Below the pieces are notes generated by a model, which was given only the letters and a program-made list of their open reading frames with translations, was not told where the DNA came from and did not search any database. Of a stretch of 64,000 nt of DNA, positions 44,618 to 53,126 are shown one piece after another. This stretch comes from Mycobacterium haemophilum DSM 44634 (GTDB taxonomy: Bacteria > Actinomycetota > Actinomycetes > Mycobacteriales > Mycobacteriaceae). The translations under genes and the position numbers were made by a program. Within the stretch, counting starts at the first letter, position 1. Each line of letters starts with the position of its first letter. The stretch spans positions 1,088,607-1,152,606 of the forward strand of contig NZ_CP011883.2 in the NCBI RefSeq assembly GCF_000340435.2, given 5' to 3'.

Positions 44618-45745
44618 ATGAAGTTTGTCGACGAATTCCGTGACCCAGCGGCAGCGCGGGCGCTGGTCAAGTCCATCGCCGAGTTGGCCGCCGGCGACGC
44701 GTTCAAATTCATGGAGGTATGCGGCGGCCACACGCACACGATCTACCGCCACGGGATCGAGCATCTGCTGCCCGAATCGATCGAGCTGATCCACGGGCCG
44801 GGTTGCCCGGTGTGTGTCATCCCGATGGGACGTGTCGACGACGCCATCTGGTTGGCCGAGCGGCCCGACATTATCTTCACCACCTTCGGCGACATGATGC
44901 GCGTACCGGGGTCGGTCGGCAACCTCATCGAAGGCAGGGCCCGCGGCGCCGATGTCCGATTCGTCTACTCACCGCTCGACGCGCTTAAGGTCGCCATCGA
45001 TAACCCTGACCGCCACGTGGTCTTCTTTGCCGTCGGCTTCGAAACCACCGCACCGTCCACCGCGGTCACCCTGGTGCGGGCACGTGCTCTCGGCGTACGC
45101 AATTTCAGCGTGTTCTGCAACCATGTCACCATCGTTCCGCCGATCAAGGCCATCCTGGAATCTCCCGACCTGCGGCTCGACGGGTTCCTCGGGCCGGGAC
45201 ACGTGTCCACCGTAGTAGGGCTGCGGCCATACCGATTCGTTGCCGAAACATACGGAAAACCCATGGTAGTGGCCGGATTTGAACCACTGGACATCCTAGC
45301 GTCAGTGCACATGCTGCTGCGGCAGATCCGCGAAAGACGCTGCGTTGTCGAAAATCAATACACTCGCGTCGTGCGCCCCGAGGGCAACCCGCAAGCCCTG
45401 AAACTGATGGCCGCGACATTCGAGTTACGACCCCACTTCGAGTGGCGCGGACTGGGATTCATTTCTCAAAGCGCACTTAAAATCCACCGCAACTACTCCG
45501 AATTTGATGCCGAACTGAAGTTCGACCTGCCCGCGATCCGCGTCGCCGACCCGAAAGCATGTCAGTGCGGCGAGGTTCTCAAGGGCGTGATCAAACCGTG
45601 GGAGTGCAAGGTGTTCGGCACCGCTTGCACCCCGGAAACACCGGTCGGTACGTGCATGGTATCCGCGGAGGGCGCCTGCGCCGCCTACTACAATTTCGGC
45701 AGGCTGCACCGCGAAACCGCGCAACTCCTGGGTCAGCCGGGCTGA
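44618..45745 (+). CDS. hypD: Hydrogenase maturation Fe-S protein HypD
   Basis: 375 residues from ATG 44618 (MKFVDEFRD, the usual family start); a GTG at 44594 overlapping the hypC stop would add eight residues. Motifs: MEVCGGHTHTIYRHG, HGPGCPVCVIP, VGFETTAPSTA, GPGHVSTVVG and the C-terminal 4Fe-4S cysteines (CQCGEVL...WECKVFG...TCMVS...GACAAYY). HypD with HypC assembles the Fe(CN)2CO unit. Last gene of the operon. A short AACCCG-TAGT-CGGGTT hairpin follows at 45751-45766. Confidence 0.94.
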   Translation: MKFVDEFRDPAAARALVKSIAELAAGDAFKFMEVCGGHTHTIYRHGIEHLLPESIELIHGPGCPVCVIPMGRVDDAIWLAERPDIIFTTFGDMMRVPGSVGNLIEGRARGADVRFVYSPLDALKVAIDNPDRHVVFFAVGFETTAPSTAVTLVRARALGVRNFSVFCNHVTIVPPIKAILESPDLRLDGFLGPGHVSTVVGLRPYRFVAETYGKPMVVAGFEPLDILASVHMLLRQIRERRCVVENQYTRVVRPEGNPQALKLMAATFELRPHFEWRGLGFISQSALKIHRNYSEFDAELKFDLPAIRVADPKACQCGEVLKGVIKPWECKVFGTACTPETPVGTCMVSAEGACAAYYNFGRLHRETAQLLGQPG

Positions 45746-45855
45746 GGGTTAACCCGTAGTCGGGTTCGGGGAAACCCTGGGCGGCACCGGCTCCCGCAAC
45801 GACCAGTGATCGCCTTCAGACCTAGTATCAACCGCCGACTTTGAAGTCGAAGTAG

Positions 45856-46839
45856 CTAGCGGTGAATCTCTAAGACGTCGCTCATGGGTCGGCGCGGCGT
45901 CAGGGGCGGGACCTCACCCGCAGGTTCGATGCCGACCCGGATCAAAAGCTGGGGCACCGCTGCTGTATCGGTCGTGAGATCCCGGATTATGTCGCGGGTG
46001 GCTTCCAGCTCCGTGACGTGCGTCACCGGGCACGTTGCCAGTCCAGCCACGGTGCATTCCAGTAGGACCGCCGAAAGCGCTTGGCCGCAATTAAACGCGT
46101 CTCTGCGCGTATCACCGGGGGTGGAAAGCAGGAGGATCTTCGCCTGGTCCTGCGGGCCCACAGAACTCTGCTCCCGGTACCATCTCGCGGGAAAGGGGCG
46201 TTTCACGTCGACTCTGCGGGCGTCCGATGCTGATACCAGAGAGCCTTGGGGTATCCCTTCTGATTCTCTGGAAGGTTCTGTCCACCAATGCAGTTCATGA
46301 TGATAAAGATCGTCGTAGCGGCGTAGGGACTCGGCGAGCCGTGATGCCTGCGCTAGCCGCGGTCGCACCTCGTCGGGCAATACTTCAAGTGTGGCCAAAT
46401 CGTTGTCGTACGAGGTATGCAGCACGGGTTCGAATGATGCCCAGTCCTCTGGTGCGCGGAACGGACGTCGATCGGTTCGTCGCTGCAGTATTGCCTTGGC
46501 GAGGTCGCGTCGAGCCTGGGCGACGTTGCCCATCGGAGTGAAGTCAATCGCGGCAAGGTGATCGAGATTGTTCGGGTTGGGAAAGATGTCGATGTTGCTA
46601 TCGCAGCCAATGGCAGCCATCGCGACCCGGAAGTGATCGAGTACAGCGCCGCAGCTGATGATTGCTTCGCGGCCTGAGCTGTCAGCTCCGGTCACGATCC
46701 GGTGCGGATCAGCGAACAGATCGACTGTCGTGCTCCTGACCACCCACCGCCACGGCTGGCTGTTGTGCAGCGAGGGAGCGCGACACGCTAACTCCACTGC
46801 CCTGGTGATTACCCCGGTGTCCACCATCGTTTGGGTCAT
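45856..46839 (-). CDS. Acg-family nitroreductase-like protein (Rv3131/Rv2032-like)
   Basis: 327 residues from ATG 46839 (MTQTMVDTGVITRAVELACRAP), preferred over the open extension to 46887. LHNSQPWRWVV is the flavin-binding start of the nitroreductase fold; the duplicated, divergent second half is typical of the Acg group, which binds FMN but lacks clear reductase activity. Members are strongly induced by DosR in M. tuberculosis. A weak DosR-like palindrome lies at 46897-46910. Converges on hypD. Confidence 0.85.
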   Translation of the reverse strand: MTQTMVDTGVITRAVELACRAPSLHNSQPWRWVVRSTTVDLFADPHRIVTGADSSGREAIISCGAVLDHFRVAMAAIGCDSNIDIFPNPNNLDHLAAIDFTPMGNVAQARRDLAKAILQRRTDRRPFRAPEDWASFEPVLHTSYDNDLATLEVLPDEVRPRLAQASRLAESLRRYDDLYHHELHWWTEPSRESEGIPQGSLVSASDARRVDVKRPFPARWYREQSSVGPQDQAKILLLSTPGDTRRDAFNCGQALSAVLLECTVAGLATCPVTHVTELEATRDIIRDLTTDTAAVPQLLIRVGIEPAGEVPPLTPRRPMSDVLEIHR

Positions 46840-46896
46840 GACGATCACCTGCCTTCTGTCTGATTCGACACTCGGGCAGGCGAACATCGAACGACA

Positions 46897-46910
46897 GAGT
46901 CCTTGGTCCC
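46897..46910 (-). promoter_or_regulatory. Weak DosR-like box upstream of the Acg-like gene
   Basis: On the minus strand GGGACCAAGGACTC, about 10 of 14 positions of the DosR palindrome GGGACTWWAGTCCC, 58 bases before the start. Confidence 0.4.
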
Positions 46911-47124
46911 CACCGTGATGTCATTTGACCCCGCGAGACCGCCGGCATTCATCGTGGGGTCAGCTGTCGTGCGTCCTGCCCGTGTTCCGCGCGGCGCAAC
47001 CGCGGCTGAACCCTTGACGTCAACGCAAAGCGAAGCCGGGCCGGCCGCCGAGCGCGCGGCGCGGGTTGCGCTGAACTCGGCGGTGCGGCCCGCGGGTGTT
47101 GCACGTGAAGAGCAACCCGGCACA

Positions 47125-47559
47125 TTAGCGGCTGGTGATGGCCGCCTGGGCGCAGATGGCTTTCACGAATTGGGCGATAGCGTGTTCGGGCAGATGCCGG
47201 GCGATGTCGGCCTCGCTGACGATACCCACCAAACGGTGGTTTTCGATCACAGGCAACCGGCGAACTTGGTGCTCCTCCATGACGTTGAGCATTTCTTCAA
47301 TGCTGGCGTCGACGTCGACATGGTAAGGGGTGCCTTCAGCGAGCTCGCCGACGGTCACGGCATGCGGATCGTGGCCTTCGGCGAGGCACTTGATAACGAT
47401 GTCGCGGTCGGTGACCATTCCATGTAGGCGATCGTCGTCACCACAGATCGGCAGGGCGCCAATACCACGATCCCGCATATGTTGAGCTGCGGCAGTTAAG
47501 GTTTCGTGTTCGCCGATACAGGTGACTCCGGCATGCATAATGTCGCGCGCGATGGTCAT
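47125..47559 (-). CDS. hrp1: Hypoxic response protein 1 (twin CBS domains)
   Basis: 144 residues made of two CBS domains (ARDIMHAGVTCIGEHETL... and TPYHVDVDASIEEMLNVMEEHQVRRLPVI). The sequence follows Rv2626c closely, including GALPICGDDDRLHGM and TDRDIVIKCLAEG. Hrp1 is one of the most strongly DosR-induced proteins, a secreted or cytosolic zinc-containing dimer of unknown ligand. Divergent from the RafH-like gene across two DosR-like boxes. Confidence 0.93.
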   Translation of the reverse strand: MTIARDIMHAGVTCIGEHETLTAAAQHMRDRGIGALPICGDDDRLHGMVTDRDIVIKCLAEGHDPHAVTVGELAEGTPYHVDVDASIEEMLNVMEEHQVRRLPVIENHRLVGIVSEADIARHLPEHAIAQFVKAICAQAAITSR

Positions 47560-47631
47560 GAATCCTCCTAATAACTTGCATTTGAGCTGGTTCGGCGCTT
47601 TGAGCGCTATGGCGGCAATCGTTGTGTGTTC

Positions 47632-47680
47632 TAGGGCCGTTAGGCCCTTCTGTGCAGAGACGTTGGTGACCTTCGGCCCT
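47632..47680. promoter_or_regulatory. Two DosR-like boxes between hrp1 and the RafH-like gene
   Basis: GGGCCGTTAGGCCC (47634-47647, 11 of 14) and GTGACCTTCGGCCC (47666-47679, 12 of 14) match the DosR consensus. Paired boxes in a divergent region are usual for this regulon, so both genes are likely co-induced. Confidence 0.65.
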
Positions 47681-47716
47681 TACCACGCCGGTTCGTGCCG
47701 GCGTAACAACGAAATC

Positions 47717-48517
47717 ATGCGACATAAAACTGATTTGCCAGCAACTCTCGACGTCGAGGTGACAACACACGGCCGGCTACCGGGTGGTGGAGAGTATGCG
47801 CGGACAAAGATCGGCGAGCTCGGCCGCTTCACCCACCAACCCGTGCTCCACGCTCACGTCAAACTAAGCAAGCACGCCGACCCGGCGGTGGCCCGCCAGG
47901 TGATCGCGCAGGCGAACCTCGACGTCAATGGCCGGTTGGTGCGTGCTCAAGTCTCGGGCACTACCGTGCGTGAGGCGATCGATCGGCTCCAAGCCCGGCT
48001 GCGGTATCAGTTAGAACACGTCGCTGAACACTGGGGCGCCCGGCGGGGCAGGGCGCCGTCGGCCGAGCCGCATGAGTGGCGCCACCAGTCCGAGCCCATG
48101 CACCGGCCGAGTTATTTCCCGCGGCCGCCCGATCAACGTCGAATCATCCGGCGCAAGGCGTTCACCCTGGGAACCCGTACCGTCGACGAGGCAGGACAGG
48201 AGATGGAGCTGCTGGATTACGACTTCCACCTATTCACCGAACAAGGCACGAAACAGGCCAGCGTCTTATACCGCTCAGCGCCAACGGGGTATCGCCTCGC
48301 GCAAGTCAAACCGTCGCCCGAGGAGCTGGCGCCCTACGCGCTGGCCCTGACTATCAGCCCGCAGCCGGCTCCGCCGCTCACTGTGGAACGGGCCACCGAG
48401 CGGCTATCCCTGCTGGGGCTGCCGTTCCTGTTCTTCATCGATGTAGCCCAAGGCCGTGCCGCCGTGCTGTATCACCGCTACGACGGGCACTACGGGCTCA
48501 TTTATCCCGCCGGCTGA
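47717..48517 (+). CDS. Ribosome hibernation factor RafH-like (Rv0079-like)
   Basis: 266 residues from ATG 47717. The N-terminal part (VEVTTHGRLPGGGEYARTKI...VKLSKHADPAVARQ) has the HPF/YfiA beta-alpha layout. The C-terminal domains contain LLDYDFHLFTEQGTKQASVLYRSAPTGYRL split around a loop, and LGLPFLFFIDVAQGRAAVLYHRYDGHYGLIYP. Both C-terminal motifs match the DosR-regulated M. tuberculosis Rv0079. Such proteins bind 70S ribosomes and keep them silent during hypoxia. Confidence 0.85.
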   Translation: MRHKTDLPATLDVEVTTHGRLPGGGEYARTKIGELGRFTHQPVLHAHVKLSKHADPAVARQVIAQANLDVNGRLVRAQVSGTTVREAIDRLQARLRYQLEHVAEHWGARRGRAPSAEPHEWRHQSEPMHRPSYFPRPPDQRRIIRRKAFTLGTRTVDEAGQEMELLDYDFHLFTEQGTKQASVLYRSAPTGYRLAQVKPSPEELAPYALALTISPQPAPPLTVERATERLSLLGLPFLFFIDVAQGRAAVLYHRYDGHYGLIYPAG

Positions 48518-48626
48518 TATGACAACGGCCCGAGTGCAGGCACGCCCGTTGTGGCCCGCATTGTCACCGGGCGTGGTTTGATTGCCCGGTTCCTCAGCGG
48601 GCGACGACGAACGACCTCCCCGTCGT

Positions 48627-48640
48627 GGGACTTCCGTCCC
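48627..48640 (+). promoter_or_regulatory. DosR box upstream of hsp20
   Basis: GGGACTTCCGTCCC matches 13 of 14 positions of GGGACTTTNGKCCC and lies 74 bases before the hsp20 start. Confidence 0.75.
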
Positions 48641-48714
48641 TATGCCGTGGCTACACCAAGTGGTCGGATCAACAACATCAACCATCATCACGAGCCGATC
48701 ACTATAGGAGCGTC

Positions 48715-49143
48715 ATGAGCAAACTCGCGTTACGACGACGATCGCGGCGATCGTTGTTGCCTGACTTATCCAATCTGTTGCCTGACTTTCCGGCTGGATT
48801 CCGCCTTCGTCAAAACCATTTCATCCGGATTGAGGACCAGATGGAAGACGGCCGTTATGTGGTACGTGCTGAAATCCCGGGAATCGATCCGGCCAAGGAC
48901 GTCGACATCACCGTGCGCGACGGGCAGTTGACAATCAAGGCCGAACGCACTGTGAAATCCGAATCCAAGGGAACATCAGAGTTCTCCTATGGCTCGTTCG
49001 CTCGGTCGGTGCCCCTGCCTTCAGACGCCAACGAGGATGACGTCACAGCCACATACCGCAAAGGCATTCTTACCGTTTCCGTGGGCGCTTCCAAAGTCGC
49101 GCCGGCTGAGAAGCACATCGCGGTGCAGGCAGCCAACGAGTGA
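48715..49143 (+). CDS. hspX: Small heat-shock protein Hsp20 (HspX/Acr-like)
   Basis: 142 residues, ATG 48715 after ATAGGAG. Alpha-crystallin domain from about 45 to 135: RIEDQMEDGRYVVRAEIPGI, DVDITVRDGQLTIKAERT, EFSYGSFARSVPLP and KGILTVSVGASK. The layout follows M. tuberculosis HspX (Rv2031c), a DosR-induced ATP-independent chaperone of dormant cells. The N-terminal arm (ALRRRSRRSLLPDLSNLLPDF) is more basic than in HspX. A perfect long hairpin follows the stop. Confidence 0.88.
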   Translation: MSKLALRRRSRRSLLPDLSNLLPDFPAGFRLRQNHFIRIEDQMEDGRYVVRAEIPGIDPAKDVDITVRDGQLTIKAERTVKSESKGTSEFSYGSFARSVPLPSDANEDDVTATYRKGILTVSVGASKVAPAEKHIAVQAANE

Positions 49144-49154
49144 GCCTGATTCCC

Positions 49155-49194
49155 CGGTGGTCCCCGAGTCAGTGCCCCGACTCGGGGACCACCG
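49155..49194 (+). terminator. Perfect 16-bp hairpin after hsp20
   Basis: CGGTGGTCCCCGAGTC pairs exactly with GACTCGGGGACCACCG around an 8-base loop, 12 bases after the stop. No T tract follows; mycobacterial terminators often lack one. Confidence 0.7.
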
Positions 49195-49255
49195 CACTCA
49201 AAATCAGGGTAAAGCGGGACAACACGCAAAGACCCAGCGGACTTGGACGTTGTGC

Positions 49256-49777
49256 TCAGTCACGCGGAAGATCCGGTGCTGAGCTGGATGCCTCTAGCAC
49301 CGGCCAGCTCGAAGGTGGTCCCATTTGCACATGTTGAGTAACTCGACCAGGTCGCCTGGCTCGGTGTGATGGGCATTCCTTGGTGCACTCAGCACAAACC
49401 GCCACATCGACGGATAGGTGCTCGCCGATGGCATAGGCTGTCGGCCAGTCGCCGCCACGTACCGCGTGTGCAAGATCGTCAGCCAGCGGGCTATGCGCGC
49501 CTAACTCCGCCAACCATGTAGACACCGTGGCGGCGATTTCATCACCGGATACGCACGCCGTACGCCCGTCATGTAGGTGATCCGTCAGCTGGTAGATCGT
49601 GATTGTCTCTGCGCCCGGCGGTGTCCTGTGATGCTCCCATCGGCCGCCAAAGCGGTTGGTTACCTTGATGAATGAACTGTTCGGCGAATACGAATCCGAC
49701 GATGTGCTGCACGCGACGGCAGTCCCCAGACCCACGGATCTCTCAGCTACCCGCGCTATGTACGCTGCTGGATTCAT
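49256..49777 (-). CDS. Rv2628-like dormancy-locus protein
   Basis: 173 residues, ATG 49777 with a perfect AAGGAGG site. The core TITIYQLTDHLHDGRTACV, SGDEIAATVSTWLAELG, SPLADDLAHAVRGGDW and TAYAIGEHLSVDVAV follows Rv2628, a DosR-regulated latency antigen of unknown function. Here the protein continues about 50 residues past the region I recall as the Rv2628 end, with several Cys (CAECTKEC). A weak DosR-like sequence, GGGTCCTTTGTCAC, lies at 49909-49922. Confidence 0.7.
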   Translation of the reverse strand: MNPAAYIARVAERSVGLGTAVACSTSSDSYSPNSSFIKVTNRFGGRWEHHRTPPGAETITIYQLTDHLHDGRTACVSGDEIAATVSTWLAELGAHSPLADDLAHAVRGGDWPTAYAIGEHLSVDVAVCAECTKECPSHRARRPGRVTQHVQMGPPSSWPVLEASSSAPDLPRD

Positions 49778-49793
49778 CGTGGCCTCCTTGTTG

Positions 49794-50125
49794 AGCTTTA
49801 CTGCTCAAATCCGACCACTGTCGCTGACCCGCCCAGTAGGGGCCAACGGCACGGATATCGGAGGGCATCGGTCGCCTTCCCGGCCTGCCGAAGTCCTCCA
49901 ACGCGACCGGGTCCTTTGTCACTCCGCTCGCCTGCAAGGGCGCATCCGGTGACTGAGCATTGCCGAAACTTAAGCGGAAGTTGCTGGTGCGAAGGAAGTT
50001 CCATGGACTAACGAGCAAACCTCGTTCCAAAGCGCCGACGGGGGTCGTTCGTCTGGCCGGCGCCATGCATCGGCCCCTAAGCCGATGGCTTGTGCGGATT
50101 CCGCGGATGACCGGCGAGGGTCGCT
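49794..50125. other. Intergenic region, possible weak DosR box
   Basis: No convincing gene. GGGTCCTTTGTCAC at 49909-49922 matches the DosR consensus at about 11 of 14 positions; it is 130 bases before the Rv2628-like start, so its role is uncertain. Confidence 0.35.
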
Positions 50126-50398
50126 TCAGCGAATCGGCCGGAGGCTGGCATGCGACGTGGTCGCCCTGCCGGCAACGCTACTGATTCCGGTCATCACCCG
50201 GTCGAGGATGACGTTGAAGAGGTCGCCGTCATCGGCGACGCGGATAAGGCCGCTGCGCCGGAGGAAAGTGCTGAGGCGTCGGTCGAGTGACCACCTGCCG
50301 TACACGTCACTCACATAGTCCGAGTTAAGGAATTGCCACGCGAGCGACTCAACGTCAGAGTCAGTCAACAACGGTGCATTACCGCCGATAGCCACCAT
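50126..50398 (-). CDS. Hypothetical protein of the dormancy locus
   Basis: 90 residues from ATG 50398, which has AAGGGAG six bases upstream; the frame is open to 50518 but that start overlaps the upstream gene. Contains TDSDVESLAWQFLNSDYVSD and LDRRLSTFLRRSGLIRVADD, helical and acidic, no family recognised. It lies downstream of the membrane protein gene on the same strand, 116 bases away. Confidence 0.6.
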   Translation of the reverse strand: MVAIGGNAPLLTDSDVESLAWQFLNSDYVSDVYGRWSLDRRLSTFLRRSGLIRVADDGDLFNVILDRVMTGISSVAGRATTSHASLRPIR

Positions 50399-50514
50399 GC
50401 CGCTCCCTTCGGTTCCGAGGTTGGCCCGCAGTAATGCTGTGTCGTCACGTCGCCGTTTTCGGCTGTGCACATGTGGGTCAGCCTCCGGTGGTCGGACTGC
50501 AATCTCATGCCTGA

Positions 50515-50982
50515 TCACGCGGCACGCGGCAAATCCGGGGTGGAGGTTGCGGTTTGTGACGTCGGCCGGCTCGGCGTAGTGACCCAGCCGACATAGGTCA
50601 GATAGAGTCCAGCCAGTGCCGCGACGGCGAAACTAGTCCACCACCAGACGCTCACGTCAAGCGCGGAGTTGGCGGCCGAGATGTAGGTCCGGGGAATGGC
50701 CAGAAGAAATAGCCCCTTCAGCGTGGTCAACCAGCCCAGTACGGACACGATGACCGCTGCCGCGCCTCGCCAATACTGGTGCAGTGCAACGACAACCAGG
50801 CCGCTCAGCAGAACGAACGCGCCAGTCACCCACGGCCACACGGAGGTCGTACCGAAGTCTGCAAGGAGCGTTCGCATTTGGGAGGTGCGCGCCATGGCTG
50901 TGGCGGTGACAATCACGAGGTAGGGGCCGAGCACACGCGCGAACATGTATGTCCTGGCCTGCGACTGTGGTGTAGAGCTCAT
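50515..50982 (-). CDS. Four-TM integral membrane protein (possibly Rv1735c-like)
   Basis: 155 residues from ATG 50982, with GGAGG eight bases upstream. Four hydrophobic helices (LGPYLVIVTATAMA, WPWVTGAFVLLSGLVVVAL, AAAVIVSVLGWLTTLKGLFLLA, WWWTSFAVAALAGLYLTYVGW). No catalytic motif. It resembles the membrane proteins encoded in DosR loci of M. tuberculosis; a DosR box lies 111 bases upstream. Confidence 0.75.
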   Translation of the reverse strand: MSSTPQSQARTYMFARVLGPYLVIVTATAMARTSQMRTLLADFGTTSVWPWVTGAFVLLSGLVVVALHQYWRGAAAVIVSVLGWLTTLKGLFLLAIPRTYISAANSALDVSVWWWTSFAVAALAGLYLTYVGWVTTPSRPTSQTATSTPDLPRAA

Positions 50983-51092
50983 TACGGAACCTCCAGCTAC
51001 TGAATGTCGATGTGATGGGACGGGAGGGCGACACTGCTGTCGCATTTGAATCCCATACGGTTATCAGAACCTTTGACCGCACCCCAGCGATA

Positions 51093-51106
51093 GGGACCAA
51101 AGTCCT
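51093..51106 (-). promoter_or_regulatory. DosR box upstream of the four-TM protein gene
   Basis: GGGACCAAAGTCCT matches 12 of 14 positions of GGGACTWWAGTCCC. Confidence 0.7.
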
Positions 51107-51157
51107 GCCGTTTCGGGCATTCGTTAGCCCCGCAGATACGCTGGGCGACTCAGGGCA

Positions 51158-51964
51158 TTAGATACGCACCACTAGCACGGAGCAGTGGTCAAAGATCGAT
51201 GGCTGCGCGTGCTGATCGACAAACCGAAGCAGCCCGCTCGCGTCGGCACCGCCGATGACAGCCAACTGGATAGGTTCCTTACTGGTGGAGACGAATTCGC
51301 CCAGACCTTCGGGAGCGGCCGCTGACTGGACCCGCACATCGGGGTAGCGGTGTCGCCAGGGTTGCAGGAGCTGGTCGAACTTGCCGTCGCGGTGTAGGCA
51401 AGGCCGAATTTCGAGCGCCAACAGTGGGGCGCCGCGGAGTGCGGCTTCGGAGAATGCGTGCTCGACGACGACATCGCACTCGGGTGAATCACCAACGCTG
51501 ACAACAATCCAACCGACTCGGTTCGCTGTGGTCATATCGGCACGGATGATGGCGACCGGACAAAATGCTGCGTTGGCCAGCGCGGCAGCTGTCGAGCCCT
51601 CCAGCGCCCTGCCGGCGCGACCTACACCACCCGACCCTACGCATACCATGGCCGCGTGCCGAGATTTGGTGAGTAACCCCACCCGCGGTCCCGCGCCAAC
51701 AACGGCGGTTTCGACTTTGACCGTCTTGCCGGTTGCCGTGACGGCCTCATCGGCCGCACGCAACAGCGGTTCGGCCCTCCTGATATACAGCGTGAAATCC
51801 TCACCCGGCCCTCCCGCATCCGTGTCGACATCGGTGGCGTGGACCAGCTGCAGTGGCACGTCGCGGATGATCGCCTCATCTACGGCCCATCGGGCGGCGG
51901 CGACAGCCGCGCCCGAGCCGTCGATGCCCACCACGATTGGTAAGGATTCCTGCAGGTGGGTCAT
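51158..51964 (-). CDS. Universal stress protein, tandem Usp domains
   Basis: 268 residues from ATG 51964; GGAGA upstream fits this start better than the ATG at 51970. Two Usp domains: the first with VVGIDGSGAAVAAARWAV and the ATP motif VGSGGVGRAGRALEGSTAAAL, the second (WIVVSVGDSPECDVVVEHAF) without a full ATP motif. Length and architecture fit Rv3134c/Rv2005c-like DosR-regulated proteins. It may share a promoter with the hsp20 relic upstream, which has a DosR box. Confidence 0.88.
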   Translation of the reverse strand: MTHLQESLPIVVGIDGSGAAVAAARWAVDEAIIRDVPLQLVHATDVDTDAGGPGEDFTLYIRRAEPLLRAADEAVTATGKTVKVETAVVGAGPRVGLLTKSRHAAMVCVGSGGVGRAGRALEGSTAAALANAAFCPVAIIRADMTTANRVGWIVVSVGDSPECDVVVEHAFSEAALRGAPLLALEIRPCLHRDGKFDQLLQPWRHRYPDVRVQSAAAPEGLGEFVSTSKEPIQLAVIGGADASGLLRFVDQHAQPSIFDHCSVLVVRI

Positions 51965-52025
51965 AACCATTCTCCGTGGTTCTGATTGCCGCCGAATTCG
52001 CTCCTGTCCGCGGCCGCCGCAGCGG

Positions 52026-52348
52026 CTAGCCTGCTGCCTGCACCGTGATGTGTTTTTCGGCTGGTGGGGCCTCGGGCACCGCTACCGAGACGGTCAGAAT
52101 GCCCTTGTCGTAGCTGGCTGTGATGCCATCTTTATCGGCGCCGGCGGGCAGCGTCACCGAGCGGAGAAACGAGCCGTAGCTCGGCCTTGATCGTCAGCTG
52201 ACCATCGGTCAGGGTGACGTCGATGTCCTTGACGGGATCGATTCCGGGCAGTTCGGCGCGAATCATGTAATGACCATCTTCGATTTCGTCTTTAAGCCGG
52301 ATCAGGTGGGTATCGGCTGTCGGCATGCCTCATAGGCAGTTTGCTCAT
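52026..52348 (-). pseudogene. Decayed second hsp20
   Basis: MSKLP at 52348 matches the start of the intact hsp20 (MSKLA), then most of the N-terminal arm is missing. RLKDEIEDGHYMIRAELPGI and DVTLTDGQLTIKAE are readable from 52326. The frame then breaks exactly where about 14 residues (RT...EFS) are deleted, and YGSFLRSVTLPAGADKDG and YDKGILTVSVAVP continue in another frame to a stop at 52026. Confidence 0.85.
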
Positions 52349-52414
52349 GATGTTCCTCATCCAATCGGTGCTTCGTACGGTTCGATCCGACCAACTCACC
52401 GCCGACTGCTGATA

Positions 52415-52428
52415 GGGACAAAGGTCCC
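52415..52428 (-). promoter_or_regulatory. DosR box upstream of the hsp20 relic / Usp
   Basis: GGGACAAAGGTCCC, a near-perfect palindrome matching 12 of 14 consensus positions, 67 bases before the relic's start codon. It may now drive the Usp gene. Confidence 0.7.
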
Positions 52429-52638
52429 CCACCAGTAGGTAATTCGTCGTACTCGCGCCCGGGGAGTTACCACTAAACCTTGTGTGAGAGCCGGCGTGGT
52501 CATAGCCGGCATGATCTCACGGGCGGGACGTTTGGCGGACGTCGCAGCGCCGACGCTGTGCCGGGAGGGCTTCCCGAAATCGCTGTCGGAGGGGGAGCGT
52601 TCCGGTTCGAGTCCACTGACGTCGGCAGGTCTCGGTCG

Positions 52639-52764
52639 TTATTGTGGTTTCTGCTCAGGGGCCGGTCGTGTCGGTTCATGCTCCTTTGCTTCCTGGCGCC
52701 AACGGAAGTACGACTCCGCACCGAGTAGGCGCTTGATGACTTCGAGGTAACGATTGTTAGCCAT
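52639..52764 (-). CDS. 41-residue small protein
   Basis: ATG 52764 follows TGAGGAGTCGAT, a GAGGAG site at good spacing, and the frame ends in TAA. The peptide starts MANNRYLEVIKRLLGAES and is an amphipathic basic helix followed by an acidic Pro-containing tail. It sits in the dormancy locus with no other gene in the interval. Family not recognised. Confidence 0.55.
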   Translation of the reverse strand: MANNRYLEVIKRLLGAESYFRWRQEAKEHEPTRPAPEQKPQ

Positions 52765-53126
52765 ATCGACTCCTCATTTGTGGTTGGCCGGCGCATCCGA
52801 CCCTCTGCAAGCTACAGTGTTCGTTGTCGACGCCATAGCCGGAATGCCTTGCACGAATTAATGACTCACAATGTTTGGGTCGGATCCTTCGTGCGTTAAT
52901 TGTCGCGATGCCGCGCGACGCCGCGAAACGGTATGAGGTCACCGTGCATAAGGCCGAAGGTCCTCGAAACCCGTGCGCGCGGCTTCGTCGCGCAGTGTGC
53001 ACCTGTCCCGATTTCGGTGCTGGAAATTGTTTGGGGTCGACGGTTGTTGCGTTGTGGGGGAATCGGCGGGCCGCCGGGGACTAATGGCCCTGGCGGCAGC
53101 ACCGCTCAGTCACTCAGACTGGCGTC
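52765..53126. other. Intergenic region with a DosR box
   Basis: Open frames here overlap each other and lack ribosome sites. The only supported element is the DosR box at 53077-53090. Confidence 0.4.
53077..53090 (+). promoter_or_regulatory. DosR box upstream of the SRPBCC gene
   Basis: GGGACTAATGGCCC fits GGGACTWANGKCCC-type variants of the DosR consensus and ends 36 bases before ATG 53127. Confidence 0.7.

Noticed and set aside
46845..47123. 92-codon minus-strand frame between hrp1 and the Acg-like gene
   Set aside because: Ala/Arg/Thr-rich, no ribosome site, and it overlaps the DosR-like box.
50126..50518. 130-residue version of the hypothetical protein
   Set aside because: The ATG at 50398 has a good AAGGGAG site, while the longer form overlaps the membrane protein gene and has an Arg-rich non-conserved tail.
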